Positions 22,960-30,705 of a stretch of 31,459 nucleotides of DNA are shown here, in pieces. The position numbers were made by a program, and so were the translations under genes. Source of the DNA: Sphaerochaeta sp. UBA5849. Lineage in GTDB: Bacteria; Spirochaetota; Spirochaetia; Sphaerochaetales; Sphaerochaetaceae. The stretch lies in NCBI GenBank assembly GCA_002432715.1, contig DJGJ01000005.1, forward strand, positions 28,613 to 60,071. Direction: 5' to 3'. Numbering within the stretch: position 1 is the stretch's first letter; each line of letters begins with the position of its first letter. Below the pieces are notes generated by a model. That model saw only the letters and a list, made by a program, of their open reading frames with translations. It searched no databases and was not told the origin of the DNA.

Positions 22960-24726
22960 TCAATCCTTTGTTTTGTAGTAGTTTTGAGTTACGTAAAAGG
23001 CCAATTTCCTTGTCTTGCGGTCAGCATCAATCAAGCCTTTACGATTGAATCCTTCTTGGTATCGATTGAGCCTACGGACGGCACGGAAATCGTAGAAAAT
23101 CCAGGGAGTCAGGCCTCTGACATAGTGAGCTTTATCCAGTGTTGCAAACTGTTTCTTGTACAAAGCTTCCTGGTACTCTTCGGTCCACATTGTATTCTTG
23201 GTACCATGATTTCCGGCTCTAGCTCCTCCCCCGAACTCAGTGATGATTACCGGCTTGGTGAGCTCCGTATTGTTCAGGATGGTAAGCAGGTCCTCAAAGT
23301 TTGGTTCGTACCAACCGTAATACTCGTTGTTTCCTATGACATCCAGATACTCCATCAGGCGGTCTTCAAGCTTTAGCTTGGCAGTGTTCACCAAACATGC
23401 GGCGCTTATCAGTCGTGTTGAATCCAAGCTTCTTGCTTGCTTTGCCAAGGACGACATGAACCTGAGTCTGCTGTCAGTATCCGGGTTCTCATTTCCCACC
23501 GACCAGATGATAACACTCGCCCGGTTGCGGTCCCGGAGTACCAACTCTGAGAGTTGGTTCTCTGCATCCTGATATGTTTCCTCGTTGGTGAAATTGATTG
23601 CCCAGTATACAGGGATTTCCTCCCAAAGCAGAACGCCCAATTCATCGGCTATTTGTGCGAAACGTCTGGTATGCGGGTAGTGTGCCAGACGAAGGAAATT
23701 TCCTCCCATCTCCTTCAGGTCAGCAATCGTCGCCCTGATTATTGCCTCATTGGTTGTTTTTCCCAAGTCGATATGGTCCTCGTGAACACTGATCCCTTTC
23801 AGGAACAATGATTTACCGTTGAGGAGAATGTCCGTCCCTTGCACTTGGATATCCCTGAACCCAATTCGATCACAAACTCGGTCATCTCCATACAGGATTT
23901 CCACTTCATACAATTGGGGATTTTCCAGAGACCAAAGCGTGACATCGGCTTCAAACTCCAAACTGCCTGTCCCTGCCTTGATGGGGATCTCTTTTTCAAT
24001 ATCCAGCTCGGCAATCCTGTAGATCACTGTAGTATCGAGCGGTGTATCAAGGGTTACAGAAGCAAAGATTATGTTGGTGGTTTTTGGCTTCAACTGGGTG
24101 TAGAAATTGCGAATGTAGGTTTTAGGAGTCCTGATCAACATAACATCCCGATAGATACCCCCATAATTGAACCAGTCGGTATTATCCATTGGAACGCGAT
24201 CCTTGCTCCGGGAAGCATCGACTGCGATAATGAGACGATTTTGTTTTTGCAGGTATGAGGTAATATCCATGGAAAATGGAGTTGATGCACCATCATGCAT
24301 TCCTACCTGCTTACCGTTGAGAAACACATAGGTACGATAGGCGCTTCCCTCGAAATGGAGAAAAACGCGTTCCCCTTCCTGCTCGCTTTTGTAGGTAAAG
24401 CCCTTATAGTAGAGTCCCATATTCTCATAGTAATAGAGATCGCTGCGTTCGGTATTCCAGCAACCGGGGACGTTCATCAACGGCCATACATCAAAATCTG
24501 CGTCCAAGGGGAGTGGGAGTCCTTTCTCACTCTCAGTTTTCTCCTCAAACCAACGTGCCCTGAGACATGATTCGTAGGGATCAGGAGTAAAGTGGAACTT
24601 TCCATTCAAGCTCTCAAGACTCCTTCCTTCAATACTGACCAACTGGTCAGCCTTGACCTTCTGTTCATAACTGCTGCGATAGTCCACTACGTGGATATCC
24701 TGATTGAAATTTTCTGCTTGGTCCAT
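22960..24726 (-). CDS. uidA: Beta-glucuronidase, GH2
   Basis: 588 aa, typical for a GH2 beta-glucuronidase. Order: jelly-roll sugar-binding domain (MNVPGCWN, YYKGFTY, VFLNGKQVG), Ig-like domain, then TIM barrel with the acid/base Glu413 in VGNEN and the nucleophile Glu497 in ITEFGGG. Near the C-terminus FNRKGLID carries Asn561-x-Lys563, the N-x-K motif that binds the glucuronate carboxylate and separates glucuronidases from beta-galactosidases of GH2. There is no signal peptide, so it acts on imported glucuronides. AAGGGG gives the ribosome-binding site; the gene begins 4 nt after the permease stop. uidA is used as the family symbol. Confidence 0.9.
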   Translation of the reverse strand: MDQAENFNQDIHVVDYRSSYEQKVKADQLVSIEGRSLESLNGKFHFTPDPYESCLRARWFEEKTESEKGLPLPLDADFDVWPLMNVPGCWNTERSDLYYYENMGLYYKGFTYKSEQEGERVFLHFEGSAYRTYVFLNGKQVGMHDGASTPFSMDITSYLQKQNRLIIAVDASRSKDRVPMDNTDWFNYGGIYRDVMLIRTPKTYIRNFYTQLKPKTTNIIFASVTLDTPLDTTVIYRIAELDIEKEIPIKAGTGSLEFEADVTLWSLENPQLYEVEILYGDDRVCDRIGFRDIQVQGTDILLNGKSLFLKGISVHEDHIDLGKTTNEAIIRATIADLKEMGGNFLRLAHYPHTRRFAQIADELGVLLWEEIPVYWAINFTNEETYQDAENQLSELVLRDRNRASVIIWSVGNENPDTDSRLRFMSSLAKQARSLDSTRLISAACLVNTAKLKLEDRLMEYLDVIGNNEYYGWYEPNFEDLLTILNNTELTKPVIITEFGGGARAGNHGTKNTMWTEEYQEALYKKQFATLDKAHYVRGLTPWIFYDFRAVRRLNRYQEGFNRKGLIDADRKTRKLAFYVTQNYYKTKD

Positions 24727-24730
24727 GTTT

Positions 24731-25561
24731 TTACCCCTTCAGCCCTGATGAAGCTACGCCTTGTACGAAGTATTTTTGTCCGAACAAGAAAATAATGAGT
24801 ACAGGAACTATTGATATCAAAGCGGCTGCCATTTGTGGTCCCCAATATACATACTGTTCCCGTACAAAGTCCGTCATGCCAAGTGGCAGTGTTTTCAGAG
24901 ATGGTGTTGTAATATAAATCAATGGTGTGAAGAAATCGTTCCAGAAGAATCGAAATGAGAATATAACTTGTGTTACCAATACCGCCTTGCTCATGGGAAG
25001 CATGAGCGTGGTAAAAATGGTCCACTCCTTCGCTCCATCGATACGTGCGGCTTCGCAATATGTATCAGGGATGGACATGAAGTACTGCTTGATCAAGAAC
25101 GTACCAAAAGCAGTGAATGCACCAAGCAGTACCAATGACAAATGAGTGTCATAGAGATTTATGTTCCGGATAATTAAAAATTGGGGAATCATGACTGCCT
25201 GCATAGGAATCATCATGGAGGCAAGGTACAACCCAAATATGAAATCTCTTCCTTTCCATCTGAGTTTGGTAAATACATATGCCCCGGTTGTTGCGGTAAA
25301 GAGCTGGACGATGACGATGGTTGTGGTAAGCTTGACTGAATTCCAGATATAGCGGGGAAACCGGTCCATCAAGCGTAGGAAGTTGGTGGTGATTACTTTC
25401 TCTGGAATGAAACGAAAGGGGAAATTGAACAACTCGCTTTCGTTCTTGAAACTGGAGGAGAGCACGATAATCAAAGGAAAGAGCGTGATGAAAGCTGCTA
25501 TTGTGAGCAGAATATACACAGAAAGCTTTCCAATCTGTTGTTTTTGTCTATACGATATCAT
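24731..25561 (-). CDS. Sugar ABC transporter permease, MalG-type
   Basis: 276 aa with six predicted membrane helices, the first at SVYILLTIAAFITLFPLIIV. The cytoplasmic EAA loop that contacts the ATPase reads YCEAARIDGAKEWTIFTTLM followed by LPMSK. It overlaps the upstream permease by 14 nt, so the two are translationally linked. It partners the MalF-type permease and the binding protein of the same operon. There is no ATPase gene in the operon; a shared MsmK/UgpC-type ATPase elsewhere must energise it, as is common for CUT1 systems. Confidence 0.94.
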   Translation of the reverse strand: MISYRQKQQIGKLSVYILLTIAAFITLFPLIIVLSSSFKNESELFNFPFRFIPEKVITTNFLRLMDRFPRYIWNSVKLTTTIVIVQLFTATTGAYVFTKLRWKGRDFIFGLYLASMMIPMQAVMIPQFLIIRNINLYDTHLSLVLLGAFTAFGTFLIKQYFMSIPDTYCEAARIDGAKEWTIFTTLMLPMSKAVLVTQVIFSFRFFWNDFFTPLIYITTPSLKTLPLGMTDFVREQYVYWGPQMAAALISIVPVLIIFLFGQKYFVQGVASSGLKG

Positions 25562-26447
25562 AGTTCACCCACTTTTTTTGTCCATGGCTCTGTAAAAAGG
25601 TGACTGCCAGGATGATGATCATCAATATTACAGATTCGGCTGACGCATACCCAAAGCGGAAGAATGTAAATGCATTGAGATAGATGTCGAAGGCAAGTAC
25701 ATTGGTGGAGCCTGCTGGACCACCACCTTGTTGTCCACCAGTCATGATGTATATGTAATCGAAGACTTGGAAGCCTCGGATGATTGCAATCGTAAGTCCG
25801 TAGAATAGTATCGGCGAAAGCCCTGGTAGTGTTACATGGAAGAATTGCTTGATCTTTCCAGCTCCATCCATCTCTGCTGCTTCATATTGTGTCCTGCTTA
25901 TATTTTGTAAGCCACCAATGAAGAGAACCATGTAGTATCCGAAGTTCTGCCAAATTGCAATCGTTATGATCACAGAAAGAGATGACTTGCTGCTTGCCAG
26001 CCACTTCGAAGTCGGCAGACCAAGAGAGGCGAGCAATTGGTTCATAAATCCACTCGAGGGTTCGAAAATGAACATGAAAGCCAAACCTACTGCAACCGAG
26101 GAGAGAATATTGGGTAGGTATAAGATTCCGCGATAGGTTGAACACCCCTTAAAGTTTCGAGAAAGCAACAAGGCGAAACCAAGCCCAAGACCAATCTGGA
26201 AGATTACGGTGATGGTCATAAACTCGAAAGTTACAAGCAGATACGAGAGGAAGTTTTGGTCGGTGAATGCTACCATGTAGTTTTTTAAACCGATAAATCG
26301 AAAATTTGGTCCACCTGAGTAGTTTGTGAATGAGAGCGCAATGGCTCCAATCATCGGAGAGAATACAAAGATGAGAAATCCAATGAAGCTGGGTAGAAGA
26401 AACGAGAGAATAGTCCCTGTTTTTCTCAGAGAGTGAGTTGTATTCAC
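25548..26447 (-). CDS. Sugar ABC transporter permease, MalF-type
   Basis: 299 aa from a GTG at 26447, preferred to an upstream TTG at 26480 because GGAG lies 7 nt before it and the extra residues have no family counterpart. The first helix (ILSFLLPSFIGFLIFVFSPM) is the usual opening of this family. The EAA loop reads QYEAAEMDGAGKIKQFFHV followed by TLPGLSP. Six or so membrane helices are present. It lies between the binding-protein gene (60-nt gap) and the MalG-type gene (overlap). Confidence 0.92.
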   Translation of the reverse strand: MNTTHSLRKTGTILSFLLPSFIGFLIFVFSPMIGAIALSFTNYSGGPNFRFIGLKNYMVAFTDQNFLSYLLVTFEFMTITVIFQIGLGLGFALLLSRNFKGCSTYRGILYLPNILSSVAVGLAFMFIFEPSSGFMNQLLASLGLPTSKWLASSKSSLSVIITIAIWQNFGYYMVLFIGGLQNISRTQYEAAEMDGAGKIKQFFHVTLPGLSPILFYGLTIAIIRGFQVFDYIYIMTGGQQGGGPAGSTNVLAFDIYLNAFTFFRFGYASAESVILMIIILAVTFLQSHGQKKWVNYDIV

Positions 26448-26507
26448 GAAATGTCTCCAAGCGTCCCCTCCCCCAAACAACTTGGAGGAGAGGCTATCTC
26501 ACCTGAT

Positions 26508-27809
26508 TTAGTAGGTGGTCTTGATGATATCATTCAGGGTTTTGGTAAACTTGGTCCTGAATTGATCAACGGTCATGTTACCCAAAAGGAAGTCTTCCTG
26601 AATGGTGGCGAACTCGGTCTCCACACGGGTACCGTATGGGCTGAAATTGGCGGTGTTGTTTCTTTTTGGCTCAAGGAAATAGTCAATTGAATTTCCTTTT
26701 GGCAAATTTTTTGCAATCTCTGCCCTGGCAGCTTCCCCTGGAGCGGCGGGAAGTACGCCATAAGAAGCGGCAACTGCTGCACCTGCGGGGCCGCTCATCC
26801 AATTGATGAATTCAAATGCAGCGTCCTTCTTCTTTGAATAAGAAGTGATGCAGTTTCCGGTGGGCAGGCCGACGGTAACGTACTCTTCCTGGTCGCAAGG
26901 AAGGCGGGTGATGCCCCAATCCTCAAAATCAAAGGCAAGCAGGCCATCTTTTGCACCAACTACCATTTGGCCTGGGAACCACTCACCAATGAGCAGCATG
27001 CCGACGTTGCCATCATAGAATTGCTTGGAGTAGTGCAGTTTAGTAACTTTCATGTCGATCAAGGACCACATGGCACCAACATCCTCGAGTCGCTTGCGCA
27101 TTTCAAGCTGTTTCACGACATTCTCGATGGAGTCAATCTTCCCGTCAGGGGTTACGATGGAATCACCTGCCTGTCCGGCTTGGAAGAAACCCTGTCCGCC
27201 CCAGATATAGATGGTTGAGCCGACAAGTTTGGGATCGGCGGCAGTGATGGCCTTTGAGACTTCCTCGAACTTCTCCCATGTCCATTCTCCCCGTTCGACA
27301 TAATAGTCAGGGGTGGGTACACCAGCTTTCTTGAATACATTCTTGTTGTAGTAGGTGTAGTACGCACCACCTCTCCAAGGAATGACCACGATATCACCAT
27401 TGATGACTGAGCTGGATTTGAACGCTTCTACAGCTTCGTTTGGCTTTCCTGTTGCCTTGATATAGGAGTCCAGCGGTTCAAGATAGCCGTTGGCGTACTG
27501 ACCAAACATGTCCGACTGACGCTTTTCCATGAATGCATCGATGTCTGCCCGACCACTTAACAGGGTGGTAAGCTTGGTCTCATAGTCTGCAGCCGGAAGT
27601 ATCTGGGCATTGACCTGGATGTGTGAGTGGGTTGCATTAAAGGTATCAATCAAGGCCTTGTGGCTTCCATCATCCCATGTGTAATACGAAATTACCACCG
27701 GGCCTTCATCTTTCTTGGAAGCAGCTGATTCTGCTCCCCCTGCAGCAAAGAGTACTCCCGAGCAAAGCAAGGCAAGTACTGTTACAAGCAAATACGTACG
27801 TTTTTTCAT
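26508..27809 (-). CDS. Sugar ABC transporter substrate-binding protein (first gene of the glucuronide operon)
   Basis: 433 aa. The start at 27809 follows AAAGGAGA and gives a signal peptide, MKKRTYLLVTVLALLCSG, ending near LFAAGGA; no clear lipobox. The mature protein has family-1 binding-protein marks: VISYYTWDDGSHKALIDTFN at the N-terminus, RADIDAFMEKRQSDMFGQY, and SYSKKKDAAFEFINWMSGP in the hinge/C-lobe region. It probably captures oligosaccharides with terminal (possibly unsaturated) glucuronic acid in the periplasm, as judged by the GH2 and GH88 enzymes in the operon. The divergent AraC regulator begins 155 bp away. Confidence 0.92.
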   Translation of the reverse strand: MKKRTYLLVTVLALLCSGVLFAAGGAESAASKKDEGPVVISYYTWDDGSHKALIDTFNATHSHIQVNAQILPAADYETKLTTLLSGRADIDAFMEKRQSDMFGQYANGYLEPLDSYIKATGKPNEAVEAFKSSSVINGDIVVIPWRGGAYYTYYNKNVFKKAGVPTPDYYVERGEWTWEKFEEVSKAITAADPKLVGSTIYIWGGQGFFQAGQAGDSIVTPDGKIDSIENVVKQLEMRKRLEDVGAMWSLIDMKVTKLHYSKQFYDGNVGMLLIGEWFPGQMVVGAKDGLLAFDFEDWGITRLPCDQEEYVTVGLPTGNCITSYSKKKDAAFEFINWMSGPAGAAVAASYGVLPAAPGEAARAEIAKNLPKGNSIDYFLEPKRNNTANFSPYGTRVETEFATIQEDFLLGNMTVDQFRTKFTKTLNDIIKTTY

Positions 27810-27837
27810 GTTGGTTCTCCTTTTTTCGAACATAAAT

Positions 27838-27933
27838 TCTATATTCAGCCTTGCATGAGTTTATTTATCTCGCAATTTTGAAAGGCCGAAATCTTTTAGA
27901 AAAACGAAGATATGAATTTTGAAAAGCAGAAAT
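27838..27933. promoter_or_regulatory. Divergent control region with paired 19-bp direct repeats
   Basis: Two direct repeats match in 17 of 19 bases: AATTTTGAAAGGCCGAAAT (27874-27892) and AATTTTGAAAAGCAGAAAT (27915-27933). They are 41 bp apart, close to four helical turns, as expected for an AraC-type activator. On the minus strand a -10-like TATAGA (27838-27843) lacks a consensus -35, and the nearer repeat lies just upstream of where the -35 would be, a classic activator position. The target is probably the glucuronide operon, the regulator the divergent AraC protein. Confidence 0.6.
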
Positions 27934-27964
27934 AATATTATTTTGTGGAGATTGAGGCTTTCCG

Positions 27965-30112
27965 ATGTTACACTTTTCTCCAAAGGATTCTCTCAACATG
28001 CGCATATTTGGAGCGAACAAGGAGTCACCGTCTCGGTCTTGGGTGTTGAAAATATTCATTCCCATTACATCAATTCTGCTGGCAACCCTGATATTGATGG
28101 CAGTGGTGTTTTCTTCGTTATTCACCGACGTTGCCCAGACTCTTATCGTTGACGACTTTTTGGCATCTCTGAAAATGGTCAGTACGTACTACCGTCAGAT
28201 GAGATTCACCACGGTTCCCATCATCGACGATCTCTATGATTCGCCGGAGATTCAAAATTACCTGTTGCAGAATCTTCCACGGGATCAGGCCACCATCGGT
28301 GTGTACGCTAAATTGGATAGTACCGTTGCAAGGAATTCATACATACATTCTATCTACTTGTACAATCGTGAGTATGGATTCTATTCTAGTCTTAATGGTT
28401 TGGAGTCCCCCCAACAGCTTAGTGATTCCACGCTTCTGGCTTTTCTTGATCAACAACCCAGAAATATGCGGCTCTATCAGCGTCAATCAGTTTTTACCAA
28501 TAAAACGATTCCTCTCTCTCTGCCCAAGGAACAGAATGTACCGACAAATCTCTATACGATTTGTAACAACAGTTATGATGAGAATGGCCAACTCAATTCC
28601 GGAATCATCATGAACCTATCCGAAACAATGGCACGCAACTTACTGGCCAGCGATGATATGGACACATTGAAAAACTTCTACATGATTGATGAAGACTATT
28701 ATATCATCAGTCATCCTGATCCAAGTCTATTCGGCACTCGGGCTATCAACCAACCGTTACTTGGACAAATAGCCCTTTTTGAGGAAGCAAAAGGTTCGAG
28801 AATTATTTCAGATAAAACCGATGAGCAGTACCTGGCCTGTTGGTATGACGTGAAGGAGATGAACTGGAGGCTGATTTATATATTACCAATGTCATATATC
28901 CAGGAGCCGTTGGTTCGGCTCAGGTGGAATTTGGTATTGGTTTTATTGGGATTATCATCGCTTGCATCGCTGCTGTTGGTTTGGGAATCAAAGCGTGTGA
29001 ACAATCAGCTGACGCGAGAGAATCGATTTGTCGATTTTCTCAAAGGTAATGCAGGTACTGATATTGTACCGATGTATGCGGGTAGCTCCTTCTTTATTGC
29101 TCTCATCCATCGCCAGAGTTGCAACCCTGCAACTCCATTGCTCGTCCGACAGCGATTTTTTGATTTGGTTTCTGAACATTTGCATATTGATACAAGGCGC
29201 TCTTTCTTTTTGCCGGTCGAGCATGATCTGTACGTATACATGACTACGTTGAAACAGAAAAATATAGTTTCCCAGTTCAAAAAGCTACGTATCAGTGTGT
29301 ATGACGAAGCTTTTGAGCATCTTTCTGTGTTCTACTCCGAGGAAGTGGTAGGATTGGAAGACCTGCCGCAATGCTTTGATTGCATGAGAAAAAATCTGCT
29401 GTCTCAGATATTGGAAGAAGTTGGATTTGTTCGTCCAGTTGGGCATAATCAGAGCAAAGAAGTAAACTTCTTTCTTGCTGAAACCGCTGATATTGGGAAG
29501 GCTTTGATGCAGAAGTCAACCGACTTGTATGAGAAAGCGGTACATACCATGATTTCCAATCTCCGGACTCAAGAGGACTATGATCTTTTCTGCTCCATGA
29601 AACACTACTTGAGTTATTCCATCGCCGGTCTTATTGGTGATGTATTCAAAGCAACCGAACGTATGACTGTTCAAGAATGGAAGCACTCTGTGTTGTATAG
29701 TCGCAATTATGAGGAGCTGAGTATGAGCTTGCTTAAGATTTCGGAAATTTTGGAAGAATATAGGCATCAGTATTCAAAACGCCACACAATCGAGTTGGTG
29801 GAACAAATCAAGCAATTGGTCAAGGAGTATCTATCCAATGTAAATCTGAGTTCCAACTTGATTGCTGACAAGATAGAATTGTCACTTGGATATACTCGTA
29901 GTATCTTTAAAAGTGAAGAGGGTATATCCCTGAACGAGTATATTGGCGTGAAACGTATAGAAGAGGCGTGTACGCTCCTGGTTTCAACCAAGCAATCAAT
30001 CAATATGATCCGGGAGACTCTCGGGTTCAGCAATACGTCCTATTTCTGTACATACTTCAAAAAAATCAAGGGTGTCTCTCCTTCCGAGTATCGAAGAAAG
30101 GAGAGAATGTAG
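27965..30112 (+). CDS. Membrane-anchored AraC-family regulator
   Basis: 715 aa. A first membrane helix (IFIPITSILLATLILMAVVF, near residue 30-50) is followed by an about 270-residue extracellular sensor of the double-Cache kind, a second helix (LVLVLLGLSSLASLLLVW), a cytoplasmic linker of about 270 residues and a C-terminal AraC helix-turn-helix pair (SNLIADKIELSLGYTRSIFK, then IRETLGFSNTSYFCTYFKKI). It probably senses an extracellular sugar signal and activates the divergent glucuronide operon. Two starts are possible: ATG 27965 (GAGG 7 nt upstream) or ATG 27998 (AAAGGA 10 nt upstream); the longer is given. Regulators of this design are common beside CUT1 operons in spirochaetes and Paenibacillus-like Firmicutes. 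Confidence 0.9.
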   Translation: MLHFSPKDSLNMRIFGANKESPSRSWVLKIFIPITSILLATLILMAVVFSSLFTDVAQTLIVDDFLASLKMVSTYYRQMRFTTVPIIDDLYDSPEIQNYLLQNLPRDQATIGVYAKLDSTVARNSYIHSIYLYNREYGFYSSLNGLESPQQLSDSTLLAFLDQQPRNMRLYQRQSVFTNKTIPLSLPKEQNVPTNLYTICNNSYDENGQLNSGIIMNLSETMARNLLASDDMDTLKNFYMIDEDYYIISHPDPSLFGTRAINQPLLGQIALFEEAKGSRIISDKTDEQYLACWYDVKEMNWRLIYILPMSYIQEPLVRLRWNLVLVLLGLSSLASLLLVWESKRVNNQLTRENRFVDFLKGNAGTDIVPMYAGSSFFIALIHRQSCNPATPLLVRQRFFDLVSEHLHIDTRRSFFLPVEHDLYVYMTTLKQKNIVSQFKKLRISVYDEAFEHLSVFYSEEVVGLEDLPQCFDCMRKNLLSQILEEVGFVRPVGHNQSKEVNFFLAETADIGKALMQKSTDLYEKAVHTMISNLRTQEDYDLFCSMKHYLSYSIAGLIGDVFKATERMTVQEWKHSVLYSRNYEELSMSLLKISEILEEYRHQYSKRHTIELVEQIKQLVKEYLSNVNLSSNLIADKIELSLGYTRSIFKSEEGISLNEYIGVKRIEEACTLLVSTKQSINMIRETLGFSNTSYFCTYFKKIKGVSPSEYRRKERM

Positions 30113-30142
30113 GATTGCCTATCAGAAACTGATAAGCAATCC
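30112..30142 (+). terminator. Stem-loop after the AraC regulator gene
   Basis: GGATTGCCTATCAG (30112-30125), loop AAA and CTGATAAGCAATCC (30129-30142) pair over 14 bp with one mismatch. It begins on the last base of the stop codon. There is no T-run after it, so it is a strong hairpin but an incomplete rho-independent terminator. The rest of the gap to 30274 shows nothing I recognise. Confidence 0.5.
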
Positions 30143-30274
30143 ATCTCAAGAAGCTTGCATATGAAGCAAAACATGCACGCTTCCTCTTAGTTTATCAGAC
30201 ATGATTTTACAATCGTTGCATCCCAATAGCAGATGTGCAAAGATGATACAGGCGGTGAAGAGGAACAGTTTGGG

Positions 30275-30705
30275 ATGAATAAGCATGACAACCTTTACAA
30301 TAAACTCTTTACACAGAAAGTGTTTGAAGTATTGATGGCCAAGAAGGGTCATGCAGTGTATCAAGCACTGGCTGAAGCTGATTTGAAGCAGCCCCATCTA
30401 TTGAGCAATGGTGAGATTATTCACAATCTCTATACCCGGATGTCCAAGTCTTATCGCAATGAGTACATCTATCAGAATACGTTGCTTAATGCCTTGCTGC
30501 TTGGAAAACACAGTGTACGCACTACAGCAGCGTTGAGCCAGGTTCCCGTTGGAAAAGCTGTAGCTGACTTCATCCCCATCAGTGCAAAGCAGAAAAAAGA
30601 ACCTGTCGCCGATGCAAGTGCACTCTCTCATCAATCAATGTTCAAGTTGCTTCGAAAGCGTGAATACGAGCATATCGTACACTCCTATTTTGGATTCCTC
30701 TCGAT
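30275..30705 (+). pseudogene. sce7726-family gene with internal deletion and lost 3' end
   Basis: The first about 100 codons carry the sce7726-family opening: SYRNEYIYQNTLLNALLLGK, HSVRTTAALSQVPVGKAVAD. In the family the next part should be an endonuclease-like core (ADFVLING, then YEIKTELD). Here the reading jumps, near 30573-30600, straight to KKEPVADASALSHQSMFKLL and RKREYEHIVHSYFGFL, which I recognise as the family C-terminal region (SMFK-L-RK-EYE). So roughly the catalytic core is missing in frame. The end is lost too: near 30700 the sequence passes into the tail of a GGDEF gene on the other strand. Known members are phage-resistance or prophage-linked proteins of unclear activity. The family call is from memory of motifs. 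Confidence 0.6.

Noticed and set aside
30635..30700. C-terminal residues of the GGDEF open frame as a real tail
   Set aside because: They are the exact antisense of the sce7726-like fragment and lack the closing elements of a GGDEF domain.
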